DNA of 64,000 nt, from assembly GCF_003149245.1 (NCBI RefSeq), contig NZ_QGDL01000005.1:186001-250000 (forward strand). Direction: 5' to 3'. The position numbers and the translations under genes are program-made. The notes beneath the pieces were generated by a model that was not told where the DNA came from, did not search any database, and saw only the letters and a list, made by a program, of their open reading frames with translations. The DNA comes from Faecalicatena orotica (GTDB lineage: Bacteria > Bacillota > Clostridia > Lachnospirales > Lachnospiraceae). Shown piece by piece: positions 26,453-35,795 of this stretch (its first letter is position 1; each line of letters begins with the position of its first letter).

Positions 26453-27436
26453 ATGTCTGATCATAAAAAGGAAATATTCCTCTCTGTAAAAGACCTGAAT
26501 GTGATTTATACGCAGTCCCATAAGGTAGTCCATGCTGTAAACGGTGTATCTTTTAGCGTGCCAAAAGGTACAACACTGGGATTGGTAGGAGAGACCGGTG
26601 CAGGAAAGACGACGATAGCAAAATCAATTCTTCGGATTCTGCCTGATCCGCCCGCGAAAATACTAAGCGGGGAAATCTGGATGGATGGGGAGGAGCTGCT
26701 GAAAAAACCGGAAGAAGGAATGCTGGATGTCAGAGGACAGAAAATTGCTATGATATTTCAGGATCCTATGACAGCGTTAAATCCTTTGATGACGGTAGGC
26801 GACCAGATTCTGGAGGTTCTGCTTCTGCATAATAATTATGGCAGAGAAGAAGGCATGAAGCGTGCAGGTGAAATGCTGGAGACCGTAGGGATTCCGGCGG
26901 AAAGATATGGAGAGTATCCGCATCAGTTTTCCGGTGGCATGAAACAAAGGGTAGTGATTGCGATGGCGCTTGCATGTAACCCGGAGCTGCTTCTGGCAGA
27001 TGAGCCGACGACTGCACTGGATGTTACGATACAGGCACAGGTACTGGATCTGATCAACCAATTGAAAGAGAAGTTCAGGACCTCCATGATTCTGATTACA
27101 CACGATCTGGGCGTGATCGCCCAGACCTGTGATAATGTCGCAGTCATCTATGCAGGAAAAATCGTTGAAAAAGGCTCGAAAGAAGACTTGTTTGACCATC
27201 CCTCACATCCTTATACAAAGGGGCTGTTTGATTCACTGCCCAGTCTGGCAGGAGACGACGAGATGCTGCATCCGATTGCAGGCATGCCTCCGGACCCAAC
27301 AAATCTGCCGCAGGGCTGTGCCTTTTCACCGCGCTGCCCTTATGCGTCAGAGGCCTGCAGGGAGGGTGACATTCCGATGCAGGAAATCTCACCGGGACAT
27401 TTCTGCGCATGCATCAGGAAAGGGGGACTTAAGTGA
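26453..27436 (+). CDS. ABC transporter ATP-binding protein, DppD/OppD type
   Basis: A 327-residue ATPase. Walker A is GETGAGKT, the signature is a canonical FSGGMKQR, Walker B is LLLADEPT, and the H-loop is ITHDLG. A C-terminal oligopeptide-transporter extension contains the cysteine cluster CAFSPRCPYASEAC, typical of OppD/DppD. AAAGGAGG precedes the ATG. It forms a heterodimer with the following ATPase. Confidence 0.93.
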   Translation: MSDHKKEIFLSVKDLNVIYTQSHKVVHAVNGVSFSVPKGTTLGLVGETGAGKTTIAKSILRILPDPPAKILSGEIWMDGEELLKKPEEGMLDVRGQKIAMIFQDPMTALNPLMTVGDQILEVLLLHNNYGREEGMKRAGEMLETVGIPAERYGEYPHQFSGGMKQRVVIAMALACNPELLLADEPTTALDVTIQAQVLDLINQLKEKFRTSMILITHDLGVIAQTCDNVAVIYAGKIVEKGSKEDLFDHPSHPYTKGLFDSLPSLAGDDEMLHPIAGMPPDPTNLPQGCAFSPRCPYASEACREGDIPMQEISPGHFCACIRKGGLK

Positions 27437-28392
27437 TGGGTGAAGAGTTTATAAAGGTAGAACATCTGAAAAAATACTTTAAGGTACCTGCCGGAACGAA
27501 CCATGCGGTTGATGATGTCAGCTTTGCCATTCAAAAAGGTGAGACTCTGGGAGTCGTAGGAGAATCGGGATGTGGAAAGAGCACACTGGGGCGTACTTTG
27601 ATCCATCTTTTAGAGGCAACAGACGGGAATATCTGTTTCAAGGGACAGGATATTACACATGTAAAAGGAAAAGAACTGAAAAAAATCAGGGAGAAGATGC
27701 AGATTGTATTTCAGGACCCTTATTCCAGCCTGAATCCTCGTCTGCGCATAGAAAATACAGTGATGGAGCCTTTAAAGCGTTCCGGACGCTTTCATTCGAA
27801 GGCAGAACTGAGGGAAGAGGCGACCCGGCTGATGGAGCTGGTAGGCATTGATGAACGTCTGCGGATGTCCTATCCCCACGAGCTGGACGGCGGACGCAGA
27901 CAGAGGGTCTGTATTGCCCGTGCGCTGGCGCTCAATCCGGAATTTATTGTCTGTGACGAGCCTGTCTCCGCGCTGGATGTATCAATACAGGCGGCAGTGC
28001 TCAATCTGCTTAAAGAGTTGCAGCAGCAGATGGGGATGGCTTATATGTTTGTTACCCATGACTTATCGGTTGTGAGACATATTTCCGATAACATATGTGT
28101 GATGTACCTTGGACAGCTTGTGGAAAAAAGCAGTACGAAAGAGTTGTTTAGCAATACACTGCACCCCTATACAAAGGCACTGCTGTCAGCAATCCCTTCT
28201 ACAGATATTCATCGTCCGATGCAGCGGATTCAGCTGAAGGGTGAAATTACAAGTCCAATTAACCCCCGGCCCGGATGCCGTTTTGCCTCACGCTGCCCGT
28301 ATGTGCAGGAAAAATGCCATCAGCCGCAGATATTAGAGGAAGTATCACCAGGACACTTTGTATCTTGCTGCCGGAACAAAGAAATCGGATAA
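27436..28392 (+). CDS. ABC transporter ATP-binding protein, DppF/OppF type, with LDGGR signature
   Basis: A 318-residue ATPase, partner of the DppD-like subunit. Walker A is GESGCGKS, Walker B FIVCDEPVSALD, and the Cys cluster CRFASRCPYVQEKC is present. The signature motif is ELDGGRRQR: the usual LSGGQ serine is Asp151. The heterodimer would therefore have one canonical and one altered ATP site. ATG 27436 shares its A with the previous stop (TGATG); a GTG at 27433 is an alternative. Confidence 0.9.
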   Translation: MGEEFIKVEHLKKYFKVPAGTNHAVDDVSFAIQKGETLGVVGESGCGKSTLGRTLIHLLEATDGNICFKGQDITHVKGKELKKIREKMQIVFQDPYSSLNPRLRIENTVMEPLKRSGRFHSKAELREEATRLMELVGIDERLRMSYPHELDGGRRQRVCIARALALNPEFIVCDEPVSALDVSIQAAVLNLLKELQQQMGMAYMFVTHDLSVVRHISDNICVMYLGQLVEKSSTKELFSNTLHPYTKALLSAIPSTDIHRPMQRIQLKGEITSPINPRPGCRFASRCPYVQEKCHQPQILEEVSPGHFVSCCRNKEIG

Positions 28393-28403
28393 GGAGGCAG
28401 GCT

Positions 28404-29444
28404 ATGAATGCAATTTCTGCTTTTGCAAATGGAACATTTGATCCCGGGGCATTCAATACGTTTGAGTATGGAATGAATGCTTTTGAAATGCAGTATGTCT
28501 ATAAAAGCTATAAGGATGCACCGCTGCATCCTTATGTTTTAAAATACTGGAAAGCACGTGATGTGAAGAAGAAAATATACGATCTGGGGAATCATGGCAG
28601 GGTATATTCCGTCCTTTCCCCCCTTCAGGCAGAGATGGGGCGAAGCTATCCGGTTATCTACTGCTATCATGACAGCTCGGATGACATATTCTGTGCCGAG
28701 ACTTATGGATATAGTGACCTGATTGCAAAGGAGAAGCTCATCTGCGTATATCCCGAGTACCATCTGAAAGAACTGAAAGGGCTGGAGGATGATTTCCGGT
28801 ATATCATGCATCAGTTAGAAGAAAACGGATATGCCGTTGACCGGGAACGGATCTACGTAACTGGTTTTGGCTATGGGGCATCGGCTTCGGCCAAACTGAC
28901 AGTACGGTTAAAGGACAGGCTTGCAGGCACGGGCCTCGTATGTGGAGCACATATATTCAGAGGCAGTGAGCTCGCAGGAATTTTAAAGGAATCTGTGAAA
29001 GAGTCCTGTCCGAAACAGGCTCTTATCTGCATCGGAGGAAAGATGGACGGGAAAAATATCTGGCCTCTGGAAGAGGAAGCGTATATCACTACATTTAATC
29101 AATGGATGCTGAAATTTGCACAGGCAGAAAACTATCAGCAAATCAGCCTCGCCAGATCTCAGGATATCTTCCATAACTCTGAGGACAGAGTAAAGCGTGA
29201 ATTTGGTCTGGATTTTGATCATACGTGGATGGATTATATGGAGGGAACCTACTGGTACTGCGGACAGTATGAAAATGTATCGAAGATGCCTGTGGCCAGA
29301 TTTATCAGTGTAGAGGGACTTCCCCATATACATTGTAAAAATGTGGCTGTACAGGTATGGGAATATTTGAAACGATTCCGAAGAGACCCCGCTTTTGGGA
29401 CATTGGAATACATACAGGAAAAAGAGACACAACAGCCGTTTTGA
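28404..29444 (+). CDS. PHB-depolymerase/esterase-like hydrolase lacking the nucleophile serine
   Basis: A 346-residue cytosolic alpha/beta-hydrolase-fold protein resembling feruloyl-esterase/PHB-depolymerase-type enzymes. The elbow, expected to read TGFSxGA, reads TGFGYGASAS with Gly156 (GGC) at the serine position; an AGC-to-GGC change would produce this. The other triad members seem present: an Asp in GKMDGKNIW and a His in GLPHIHCKN. It may be catalytically dead, use a nearby serine (S159 or S161), or serve as a binding protein. AAGGAGG precedes the ATG. It is the last gene of the opp operon and is followed by a terminator. Confidence 0.7.
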   Translation: MNAISAFANGTFDPGAFNTFEYGMNAFEMQYVYKSYKDAPLHPYVLKYWKARDVKKKIYDLGNHGRVYSVLSPLQAEMGRSYPVIYCYHDSSDDIFCAETYGYSDLIAKEKLICVYPEYHLKELKGLEDDFRYIMHQLEENGYAVDRERIYVTGFGYGASASAKLTVRLKDRLAGTGLVCGAHIFRGSELAGILKESVKESCPKQALICIGGKMDGKNIWPLEEEAYITTFNQWMLKFAQAENYQQISLARSQDIFHNSEDRVKREFGLDFDHTWMDYMEGTYWYCGQYENVSKMPVARFISVEGLPHIHCKNVAVQVWEYLKRFRRDPAFGTLEYIQEKETQQPF

Positions 29445-29450
29445 AAGGAA

Positions 29451-29487
29451 AAGGAGGAGCTGCCATAAAACAGCTCCTTCTTTTTAT
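29451..29487 (+). terminator. Rho-independent terminator of the opp operon
   Basis: AAGGAGGAGCTG (29451-29462) and CAGCTCCTTCTT (29471-29482) form a strong stem with loop CCATAAAA; T residues follow. Confidence 0.85.
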
Positions 29488-29515
29488 TTGGCTGTAAATG
29501 CCGGTAAAGCAGTAT

Positions 29516-29956
29516 TTAAATTGCTCCGGCCCTTTTCCAATACTTCCTAAGCTCCTCATATGCCGAGTAAGTAGTATCGGTATTTTCATAATTAAAAACA
29601 GCCGTTTTTTCCGCATCCTTTATCAGAATACAGGAGCCAGCTCTGGATGAGGCATAGGCCTGATATGTGCCAAGAAGGTCACTGCACCACAGACCGTACA
29701 TGTTACCGCCGTTTGATATACTGCCGTCCAGACATTTTCCGTAATCAGGTTCTTCTACGAATGAGATTTCCTGTACATTCTTCAGAAGAAATGTGGCGGA
29801 GTCAGATTCCCCACCGGAAAATGTGACGGAAAGGTCATTTTCTGAGAACTGCATGGAGGCAACGGGCTGGGAATAAAAGAAATAATATACGCTAATCAGT
29901 ACAAGGACCGCCAGCAGAAAAAGGGTGTTGCGTTTTTTAAAATCTCCATGAAACAT
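29516..29956 (-). CDS. Small membrane-anchored protein with a bacterial PH-like domain
   Basis: A 146-residue protein with one N-terminal membrane helix (about 11-29) and an exterior beta-rich domain. The pattern SNGGNMYGLWCSDLLGTYQAY, followed by a strand and a final helix, recalls bacterial PH-like domains; the assignment is tentative. AGGAGGAG precedes the ATG on the minus strand. It is a single gene between two plus-strand operons and divergent from the GH3 operon. Function unknown. Confidence 0.55.
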   Translation of the reverse strand: MFHGDFKKRNTLFLLAVLVLISVYYFFYSQPVASMQFSENDLSVTFSGGESDSATFLLKNVQEISFVEEPDYGKCLDGSISNGGNMYGLWCSDLLGTYQAYASSRAGSCILIKDAEKTAVFNYENTDTTYSAYEELRKYWKRAGAI

Positions 29957-30145
29957 AAAATCTCCTCCTAAAAGTTTTCTCTTCTTATTTGATTATAAAT
30001 GTATATGAAGGAGAGAGCCCCTTATATTTTGCATTACAGAGACTGAAATGTGCATCATACAAACTTTTATTTCCTGTTTACAATATAAAGAAAGAAGGGC
30101 TGTATTTACAGTTCTGCGGAAGGATGCAAGGAGGTAAAAATAAGG

Positions 30146-31792
30146 ATGACAGAGAAAATCAATCTGGCAGGGAACCCGTTCTACTTAACGGGAGAGCAAA
30201 TCAAGTGGGTAGAAGATGCTTATCAGAAACTTACTGTGAAACAAAAGATAGGACAATTGTTTTGTGTTATGGGGCAGGATTACAGTATTGAGGAGTTGAC
30301 GAATATGGCTGCAGAGCAGGGAGTAGGAGCCGTGCTCTACCGTCCGGCCCCGTCAGGGGAAATCCGGGAGAACTATGCAAGGCTCGATGAGGCAGCCCCG
30401 GTACCGTTACTGAAAGCAGCCAACCTGGAAGAGGGTGGTGCGGGAGGAACTGCGGAGGGAACACTGTTCGGATGGCCGATGATGGTCGCAGCGACAGATG
30501 ATTTGTCGATGGCGGAGAAATTTGCACAGGTCTGTGCGGCAGAGGGGCGGGAAACCGGTATAAACTGGACCTTCTCTCCGGTTTCGGACCTGGATCTGAA
30601 TTTCATGAATCCCATTACGAATGTCAGGTCCTATGGAAGCAGCCTAAAGCGCGTCATGGCGTTTACCGAGGTTTACATGAAGACAGTACAGGAATGCGGC
30701 GTGGCGGCATGTGCAAAACATTTTCCCGGGGACGGTGTCGATTTCAGAGATCATCATCTGCACCCTACTTATAATAGTCTTTCATCAGAAGAGTGGTATG
30801 CATCCTATGGAAGAATCTACCAAAACATGATAGACAAGGGACTTCTCAGTATCATGGCGGGCCATATTGTACAGCCGAATGTGGCAATGAAAAAAAATCC
30901 GGATCTTACCATCGGGCAGTGCCTGCCGGCATCACAGAGCAGGGAACTGCTGACGGGAGTTTTAAGGGAAGAGTTCCACTTTAATGGGGTGATAACAACC
31001 GATGCTACAATTATGGGCGGTTATTGTATGACGATGCCCCGGCGGGAAGCTATCGTGGCTTCCGTTATGGCGGGCAGTGATATGCTTGTTTTTAACACGG
31101 ATTTTCAGGAGGATTATCAGTATATGATGGATGCTTTAGAAAGTGGTGCATTGACAGAAGAAAGACTGAATGAGGCCGTTCTGCGTGTTCTTGCATTAAA
31201 AGCAGCTGTGTGTCAAAAGGTATTTGTTCAGCCCGAGACAGATGCCCGCGGATGGCACAGAGAGTGTGCAGATAAGGCGGTGACACTGGTAAAGGATATC
31301 CAGCACATTCTGCCGGTGACAACAGATAAATACTCCGTAATTCGGCTGATTGTAATCGGAAGGGATGATATACGGGGAAAAAGTATGACTGCGACAGCCG
31401 TTTCCTATCTTGAACAGGAAGGCTTCAGGGTGGAGGTATACGAACCTCTCAGGGATGACCTCCACGGCAGTAAAGGTCTTCCCGGAGACAGGCTGACACT
31501 GTATCTGGCGAACATGGAAACGGCGAGCAACCAGACAACGGTACGTATCGGGTGGTGTCCGAAGCATGCCCTCGAAATACCGCGCTTTGTTATGGAGGAG
31601 GATGCAATTTTTGTATCCTTTGCAAATCCTTACCATTTGCAGGATATCCCAAGAATCCGTACATATATCAATGTCTATACGGCAACCGAAGATAGCATTT
31701 ATGCAGTACTCGATAAAATTATGGGAAAAAGTGAATTCAAAGGCGTGAGTCCGGTAGATGCATTCTGCGGGCTTACGGATACGAGATTATAA
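30146..31792 (+). CDS. Glycoside hydrolase family 3 protein (NagZ-like)
   Basis: A 548-residue GH3 enzyme. The NagZ-type loop KHFPGDGVDFRDHHLHP carries a candidate His general acid/base, and the nucleophile Asp is in VITTDATIMGGY. A second domain follows from about residue 370. No signal peptide is seen, so it is probably intracellular and cleaves an imported beta-N-acetylhexosaminide or beta-glucoside. AAGGAGG lies 11 bases before ATG 30146. It heads an operon with FUSC-like, MATE, ceramidase-like and beta-phosphoglucomutase genes. The 189 bases upstream hold no promoter I could fix. Confidence 0.82.
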   Translation: MTEKINLAGNPFYLTGEQIKWVEDAYQKLTVKQKIGQLFCVMGQDYSIEELTNMAAEQGVGAVLYRPAPSGEIRENYARLDEAAPVPLLKAANLEEGGAGGTAEGTLFGWPMMVAATDDLSMAEKFAQVCAAEGRETGINWTFSPVSDLDLNFMNPITNVRSYGSSLKRVMAFTEVYMKTVQECGVAACAKHFPGDGVDFRDHHLHPTYNSLSSEEWYASYGRIYQNMIDKGLLSIMAGHIVQPNVAMKKNPDLTIGQCLPASQSRELLTGVLREEFHFNGVITTDATIMGGYCMTMPRREAIVASVMAGSDMLVFNTDFQEDYQYMMDALESGALTEERLNEAVLRVLALKAAVCQKVFVQPETDARGWHRECADKAVTLVKDIQHILPVTTDKYSVIRLIVIGRDDIRGKSMTATAVSYLEQEGFRVEVYEPLRDDLHGSKGLPGDRLTLYLANMETASNQTTVRIGWCPKHALEIPRFVMEEDAIFVSFANPYHLQDIPRIRTYINVYTATEDSIYAVLDKIMGKSEFKGVSPVDAFCGLTDTRL

Positions 31793-31822
31793 CAGTACAA
31801 ATACCAAAAGGAGGGAACGAAA

Positions 31823-32386
31823 TTGCAGCCTGAAGAAGTAAAAGTAAGCTGGCTGGATGTCAGGATAGCGGTGGCAGTTATGCTCTGCAGCCTGACTGCG
31901 GCAATGCTAAATCATTTTGGAATCAAATTTACGTTTGGAGAGATGAAACTGGAGGTGATACAGAAAATGACAGCATGTATAGCATGCCTGCTGTGCTGCC
32001 AGGATAATACGAAGATCAGCCTGAAGGCAGGAATAAACCGTTTGATCATTACGGCGCTGGGCGGGATTGTCGGTATCGCTGTCATCCTTATTGATGGTGC
32101 ACTGGGAAATGAGTGGGGGCTTTCTGTCATGGTCGGGGTGGGGGTTTTGCTGACCCTGTTCCTGTGTAAAGCAGCCAAAGTACCTTATATCAATGCGAGG
32201 ATTGGCGGGGTCACTTTCGTACTGGTATCCTGCACCCTGTCCGGAAATGCCAGGATATGCTATGCAGTGTTCAGGCTCATTTCAACATGTTACGGCGTAC
32301 TGGTTGTCATGCTCGTGACATGGGTATTCAGTAAGGCAGTAAGAGAAAAGCCGGATAAGTGTCAGGGGGAAGTTCTGAAAGCATGA
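31823..32386 (+). CDS. FUSC/aromatic-acid-exporter-like membrane protein
   Basis: A 187-residue protein with about five to six hydrophobic segments and an internal KAGINRLIITALGGIVGI motif, as in FUSC/ArAE-type membrane domains. It lacks the soluble C-terminal domain of longer relatives. A TTG start is chosen because AGGAGGG lies seven bases upstream and no nearer ATG fits. It overlaps the MATE gene by ATGA. Substrate unknown; perhaps export of an aromatic aglycone released in this pathway. Confidence 0.6.
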   Translation: MQPEEVKVSWLDVRIAVAVMLCSLTAAMLNHFGIKFTFGEMKLEVIQKMTACIACLLCCQDNTKISLKAGINRLIITALGGIVGIAVILIDGALGNEWGLSVMVGVGVLLTLFLCKAAKVPYINARIGGVTFVLVSCTLSGNARICYAVFRLISTCYGVLVVMLVTWVFSKAVREKPDKCQGEVLKA

Positions 32387-33759
32387 AAACGCAGTCTAAT
32401 ATTGAGAAAAGGGATCTGACAAGCGGGAGTGTGTTTCATACACTGATCGTATTTTCACTTCCTTTTATGCTCTCTACATTACTTCAGACATTGTACAGTA
32501 TGGTGGACATGATGGCGGTCGGAAATTTTGTCGGGAAGGAAGGTTTGTCTGCCGTAGCGACGGGCGGACAGCTTATGGAGCTTATCACCGTATTCTGTGT
32601 CGGGTTTTCTACAGCGGGACAGATTATCATCTCCCAGCATATGGGGGCGCATCAGGAAGCAAAAGTCTGCAGGATCAGCGGTACTCTATGTACAATACTG
32701 GCAGGACTGGCTCTCTTCTTAACGGCAGTGGGTATTCTGGGGGCAGATGTATTTCTGAAAATTTTGAATATACCGCCGGAAGCGGAGGGCCTTGCACATA
32801 CATATGTTACCATCTGCAGTCTGGGAATTTTGTTTACAGGATTCTACAATATGATTGCGGCAGTGTTCCGGGGGATGGGGGACAGCAGACATCCGCTGCT
32901 CTTTATCGCCATTGCATCTGTTATTAATATTGTACTGGATCTGTTCTTCATCGGGGTTCTGAAGTGGCAGGTGGCGGGCGCCGCTGCCGCAACGGTGATT
33001 GGACAGGCATCCTCTGTAATATGTTCTGTCATTTTTTTGTACCGGCATCAGAAAGAATTTTATTTTTCTTTCCAGCTTCAGAATTTCAAACCAGACAGGC
33101 AAATGGCAAAGATGCTGCTGAGTCTGGGCATCCCTCTTGGTTTACAGTCCAGTGCAGTACAGATTTCATTTCTGTTTGTTAATAGTATGATTAACGGGCT
33201 CGGCGTATCTGTGTCTGCTGTATTCGGGGCAGGGCAGAAATTGAGGAATATACCGGGCATCATGACGCAGGCAATCGGGCTTGGGGCCACCGCGATGATC
33301 GGGCAGAGCTTTGGTGCGGGGTTAACAGATCGGGTGTCAAAAATCTATAAGAGTGGCTGCATGGTAAATGCAGCGATCGGAACCGTGATAACCGTTGTAT
33401 TCTTTCTTTTTCCGGAGGCATCCTTCCGTCTGTTTACTACGGATAAGGGAGTGCTTGAATATGCACCCGTATTTATGTTTACCCTGTTGATTGAAATACC
33501 TGCCAAGATCTTCATGCCGAGCGGGAGCGCCCTGATAAGCGGCGTAGGAAATACAAGGCTGTCTATGACGCTGGCATTGTGTGATGCATTTGCCGGAAGA
33601 ATATTCCTGACCTGGCTGTTTGGAAATAAGCTGGGACTCGGTGCCTTTGGATGCTTCTTAGGATACACGCTGGCTACTTATGTGACTGCTGTCCCGCAGG
33701 TGGTTTATTATCTGGCCGGAACATGGAAAGGGCGGAAGCGCCTCATTGCAGAATCGTAG
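32383..33759 (+). CDS. MATE family multidrug/cation exporter
   Basis: A 458-residue, 12-helix MATE efflux protein. Typical segments are SLPFMLSTLLQTLYSMVDMM at the N-terminus, GFYNMIAAVFRGMGDSRHPL, and a repeat of the fold after about residue 230. It would export a compound in exchange for Na+ or H+. Translation is coupled to the preceding gene by an ATGA overlap. An in-frame GTG at 32359 is a less likely start. Confidence 0.88.
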   Translation: MKTQSNIEKRDLTSGSVFHTLIVFSLPFMLSTLLQTLYSMVDMMAVGNFVGKEGLSAVATGGQLMELITVFCVGFSTAGQIIISQHMGAHQEAKVCRISGTLCTILAGLALFLTAVGILGADVFLKILNIPPEAEGLAHTYVTICSLGILFTGFYNMIAAVFRGMGDSRHPLLFIAIASVINIVLDLFFIGVLKWQVAGAAAATVIGQASSVICSVIFLYRHQKEFYFSFQLQNFKPDRQMAKMLLSLGIPLGLQSSAVQISFLFVNSMINGLGVSVSAVFGAGQKLRNIPGIMTQAIGLGATAMIGQSFGAGLTDRVSKIYKSGCMVNAAIGTVITVVFFLFPEASFRLFTTDKGVLEYAPVFMFTLLIEIPAKIFMPSGSALISGVGNTRLSMTLALCDAFAGRIFLTWLFGNKLGLGAFGCFLGYTLATYVTAVPQVVYYLAGTWKGRKRLIAES

Positions 33760-33774
33760 AAAGGAGAGCAGTAT

Positions 33775-35061
33775 ATGCGAGTTGGTGCGGGGAAAGCGAG
33801 AATAATTTTAAAAGAGGAATTCATGGAGCCGGAGGAATTTGGAAGCATTCATCTCCCGCTTCATGCCCGGGCACTTTTCATCGAAAGTGTGAACTGCGTA
33901 CTGATCGTCTCACTGGAATTGACATCGCTGCCGGATACAGAAGCCAATGAGATGAAACGGGAGATTGCCGGATATACCGGGCTGGGGGAAGAACAGATAT
34001 GGATATGCACGACGCATACCTTTTCCGCGCCACATCTTGGGATAGTCCGTGATGGAAAAAAGGAAGATAGAGTGTCCGTGGAATACGGATATCTGGAAGC
34101 TGTGAAAACAGCCGTATCAGAGGCAGTCCGGATGGCAGCGGACAGTCTGGAGGACGCAGGTTTGCAAATCGGAACGGGGTACTGTGATATCAATACCGGA
34201 AGAGATGTCGAACTTCCGGACGGATGGTGGATCGGGAAAGGGGATGGGCTGACTGACCATGAGGTTACTGTTCTTCGTTTCCTCGGCCGGCATGGCAGGA
34301 CAATTGCCATACTCTACCACTATGCCGTGCAGTCTTCTGTCCTGGACGGAATGCGTTTGAGTTCAGGAATGAAAGTCGTTTCACCGGACATTACAGGAAT
34401 CGCCGGCAATACTATTGAAAAATATTATGAGGAAGACGGTGCATATGCCCTGTTCCTTGTCGGGGCGGCAGGGGATCAGGCACCGGTTGAAAAGGCAGTT
34501 GCTGAAACATATAAAAATGGAAACAAGGTTATAACGGATGCGGGGGAACAAGCAATTTCTGTCTGCGAGAAGCTGGGGAGGAAGCTGGGACGCACTGTGA
34601 TTGAAATATCACAGCATACGCAGTGTGTGCGCGGAAACGGTAAAATTTCACTGGGAAAGATTTCGTTCAGAGTTCGCGGCAAGAAAATGGAAGCCAATGT
34701 GAAACACCTTTATCCGGCCAGAGATTACGTCTATGTACCGGACCAGGAGCGGGAAGTTTGTGTGGAGGCCTTATGCCTCGGGAATCTCGCAGTTATAGGA
34801 GTAAAGCCCGAACTGAACTGTATTACAGCCATTGGGATTAAGGAACGGTCGCCCTTCCCTTATACAATCATTGCCACTATGGTCAATGGTTCTGCAAAAT
34901 ATATGGCAGATAAAAAATCGTATGAGCGCTGTACATATGAAGCAATGAATTCGCCGTTCTATGCAGGAGCAGCCGAAATCCTGGCCGAAAAAGCAACCCT
35001 TCTGCTGGAACAGATGCAGGCAGAAAATTCATTTTTAAATCATACAGGAGATAAAAAATAG
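33775..35061 (+). CDS. Neutral/alkaline ceramidase-like protein
   Basis: A 428-residue protein matching the N-terminal catalytic domain of neutral/alkaline non-lysosomal ceramidases. Zinc and catalytic blocks can be traced: CTTHTFSAPH (for NTHTHSGP), AILYHYAVQSS (second His block), VGAAGDQAP, IGVKPELNC (the metal-binding Glu block) and MVNGSAKYMADKKSYE (the Tyr block). There is no signal peptide and the usual C-terminal Ig-like domain is missing, so it is a short, cytosolic member that may cleave a different amide. AAAGGAG precedes the ATG. The stop abuts the next start. Confidence 0.7.
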   Translation: MRVGAGKARIILKEEFMEPEEFGSIHLPLHARALFIESVNCVLIVSLELTSLPDTEANEMKREIAGYTGLGEEQIWICTTHTFSAPHLGIVRDGKKEDRVSVEYGYLEAVKTAVSEAVRMAADSLEDAGLQIGTGYCDINTGRDVELPDGWWIGKGDGLTDHEVTVLRFLGRHGRTIAILYHYAVQSSVLDGMRLSSGMKVVSPDITGIAGNTIEKYYEEDGAYALFLVGAAGDQAPVEKAVAETYKNGNKVITDAGEQAISVCEKLGRKLGRTVIEISQHTQCVRGNGKISLGKISFRVRGKKMEANVKHLYPARDYVYVPDQEREVCVEALCLGNLAVIGVKPELNCITAIGIKERSPFPYTIIATMVNGSAKYMADKKSYERCTYEAMNSPFYAGAAEILAEKATLLLEQMQAENSFLNHTGDKK

Positions 35062-35700
35062 ATGAAAGCATTTATATTTGATTTAGACGGTGTGCTGGTA
35101 TTTACGGACCGGTTCCACTATCAGGCATGGAAAACGATTGCAGACCGTATGGGGATTTCCTTTGACGAGTCGGTGAATGACCGTCTTCGGGGAATAAGCA
35201 GGGCGGAGAGTCTGGAGATTATTCTGGAAAAGTATGACAAAGCATTGCTGTCAGATTCTGAGAAAAGGGACCTGCTAGAAGAGAAGAACCAAATCTACAG
35301 AAAATATCTCTCTGGAATGACACCCGAGCATGTTTCACCGGAGGTCAGGGAAACGCTGCTGAGTCTGCGTGAGGCAGGGTTTAAACTGGCAGTGGGCTCA
35401 TCCAGCAAGAATGCCATTTTTATTCTTGAACAGACAGGATTGATGGATATATTCGATGCAATAGCAGATGGGAACCATATTACCCGTTCCAAACCGGATC
35501 CGGAGGTGTTCCTGAAGGCGGCTGAATATCTGGGGGTCGAACCGGCAGACTGCATGGTCGTGGAGGATGCATATGCAGGGATTGAGGCAGCCAGAGCGGC
35601 CGGAATGAAAACAGCCGGAATCGGAACCGCTTCAGGAGATGAACGGGCAGACTATAAAATACAGTCATTCCGGGAGCTGTTAAAAATCGCCGGAATATAA
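35062..35700 (+). CDS. pgmB: Beta-phosphoglucomutase-like HAD hydrolase
   Basis: A 212-residue HAD-superfamily protein. The nucleophile and acid/base are D7 and D9 in FDLDGVL; the beta-phosphoglucomutase blocks TDRFHYQAWK, LRGISRAESLE, VGSSSKNA and SKPDPEVF are all present. It should convert beta-glucose-1-phosphate to glucose-6-phosphate. It directly follows the ceramidase-like gene and ends the GH3 operon. No disaccharide phosphorylase is nearby to make the substrate, so another sugar phosphate is possible. Confidence 0.85.
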   Translation: MKAFIFDLDGVLVFTDRFHYQAWKTIADRMGISFDESVNDRLRGISRAESLEIILEKYDKALLSDSEKRDLLEEKNQIYRKYLSGMTPEHVSPEVRETLLSLREAGFKLAVGSSSKNAIFILEQTGLMDIFDAIADGNHITRSKPDPEVFLKAAEYLGVEPADCMVVEDAYAGIEAARAAGMKTAGIGTASGDERADYKIQSFRELLKIAGI

Positions 35701-35770
35701 GAAAAGACAGAGAATGCTTTATTCCCGCGGGCGTCTGGGCTCCTATAGAATAAGGTTTTCTCTGTCTTTC
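35701..35770. terminator. Bidirectional terminator between pgmB and pepT
   Basis: GAAAAGACAGAGAA (35701-35714) pairs with TTCTCTGTCTTTC (35757-35770 region) around a long loop. A-rich and T-rich flanks occur on both sides, as expected between convergent genes. Confidence 0.6.
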
Positions 35771-35795
35771 ATTCATTGATTATAAAAAATACCAG

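Noticed and set aside
28275-28403. N-terminal extension of the esterase-like protein into the OppF gene
   Set aside because: The extension is another frame of oppF; AAGGAGG at 28391-28397 fixes the start at 28404.
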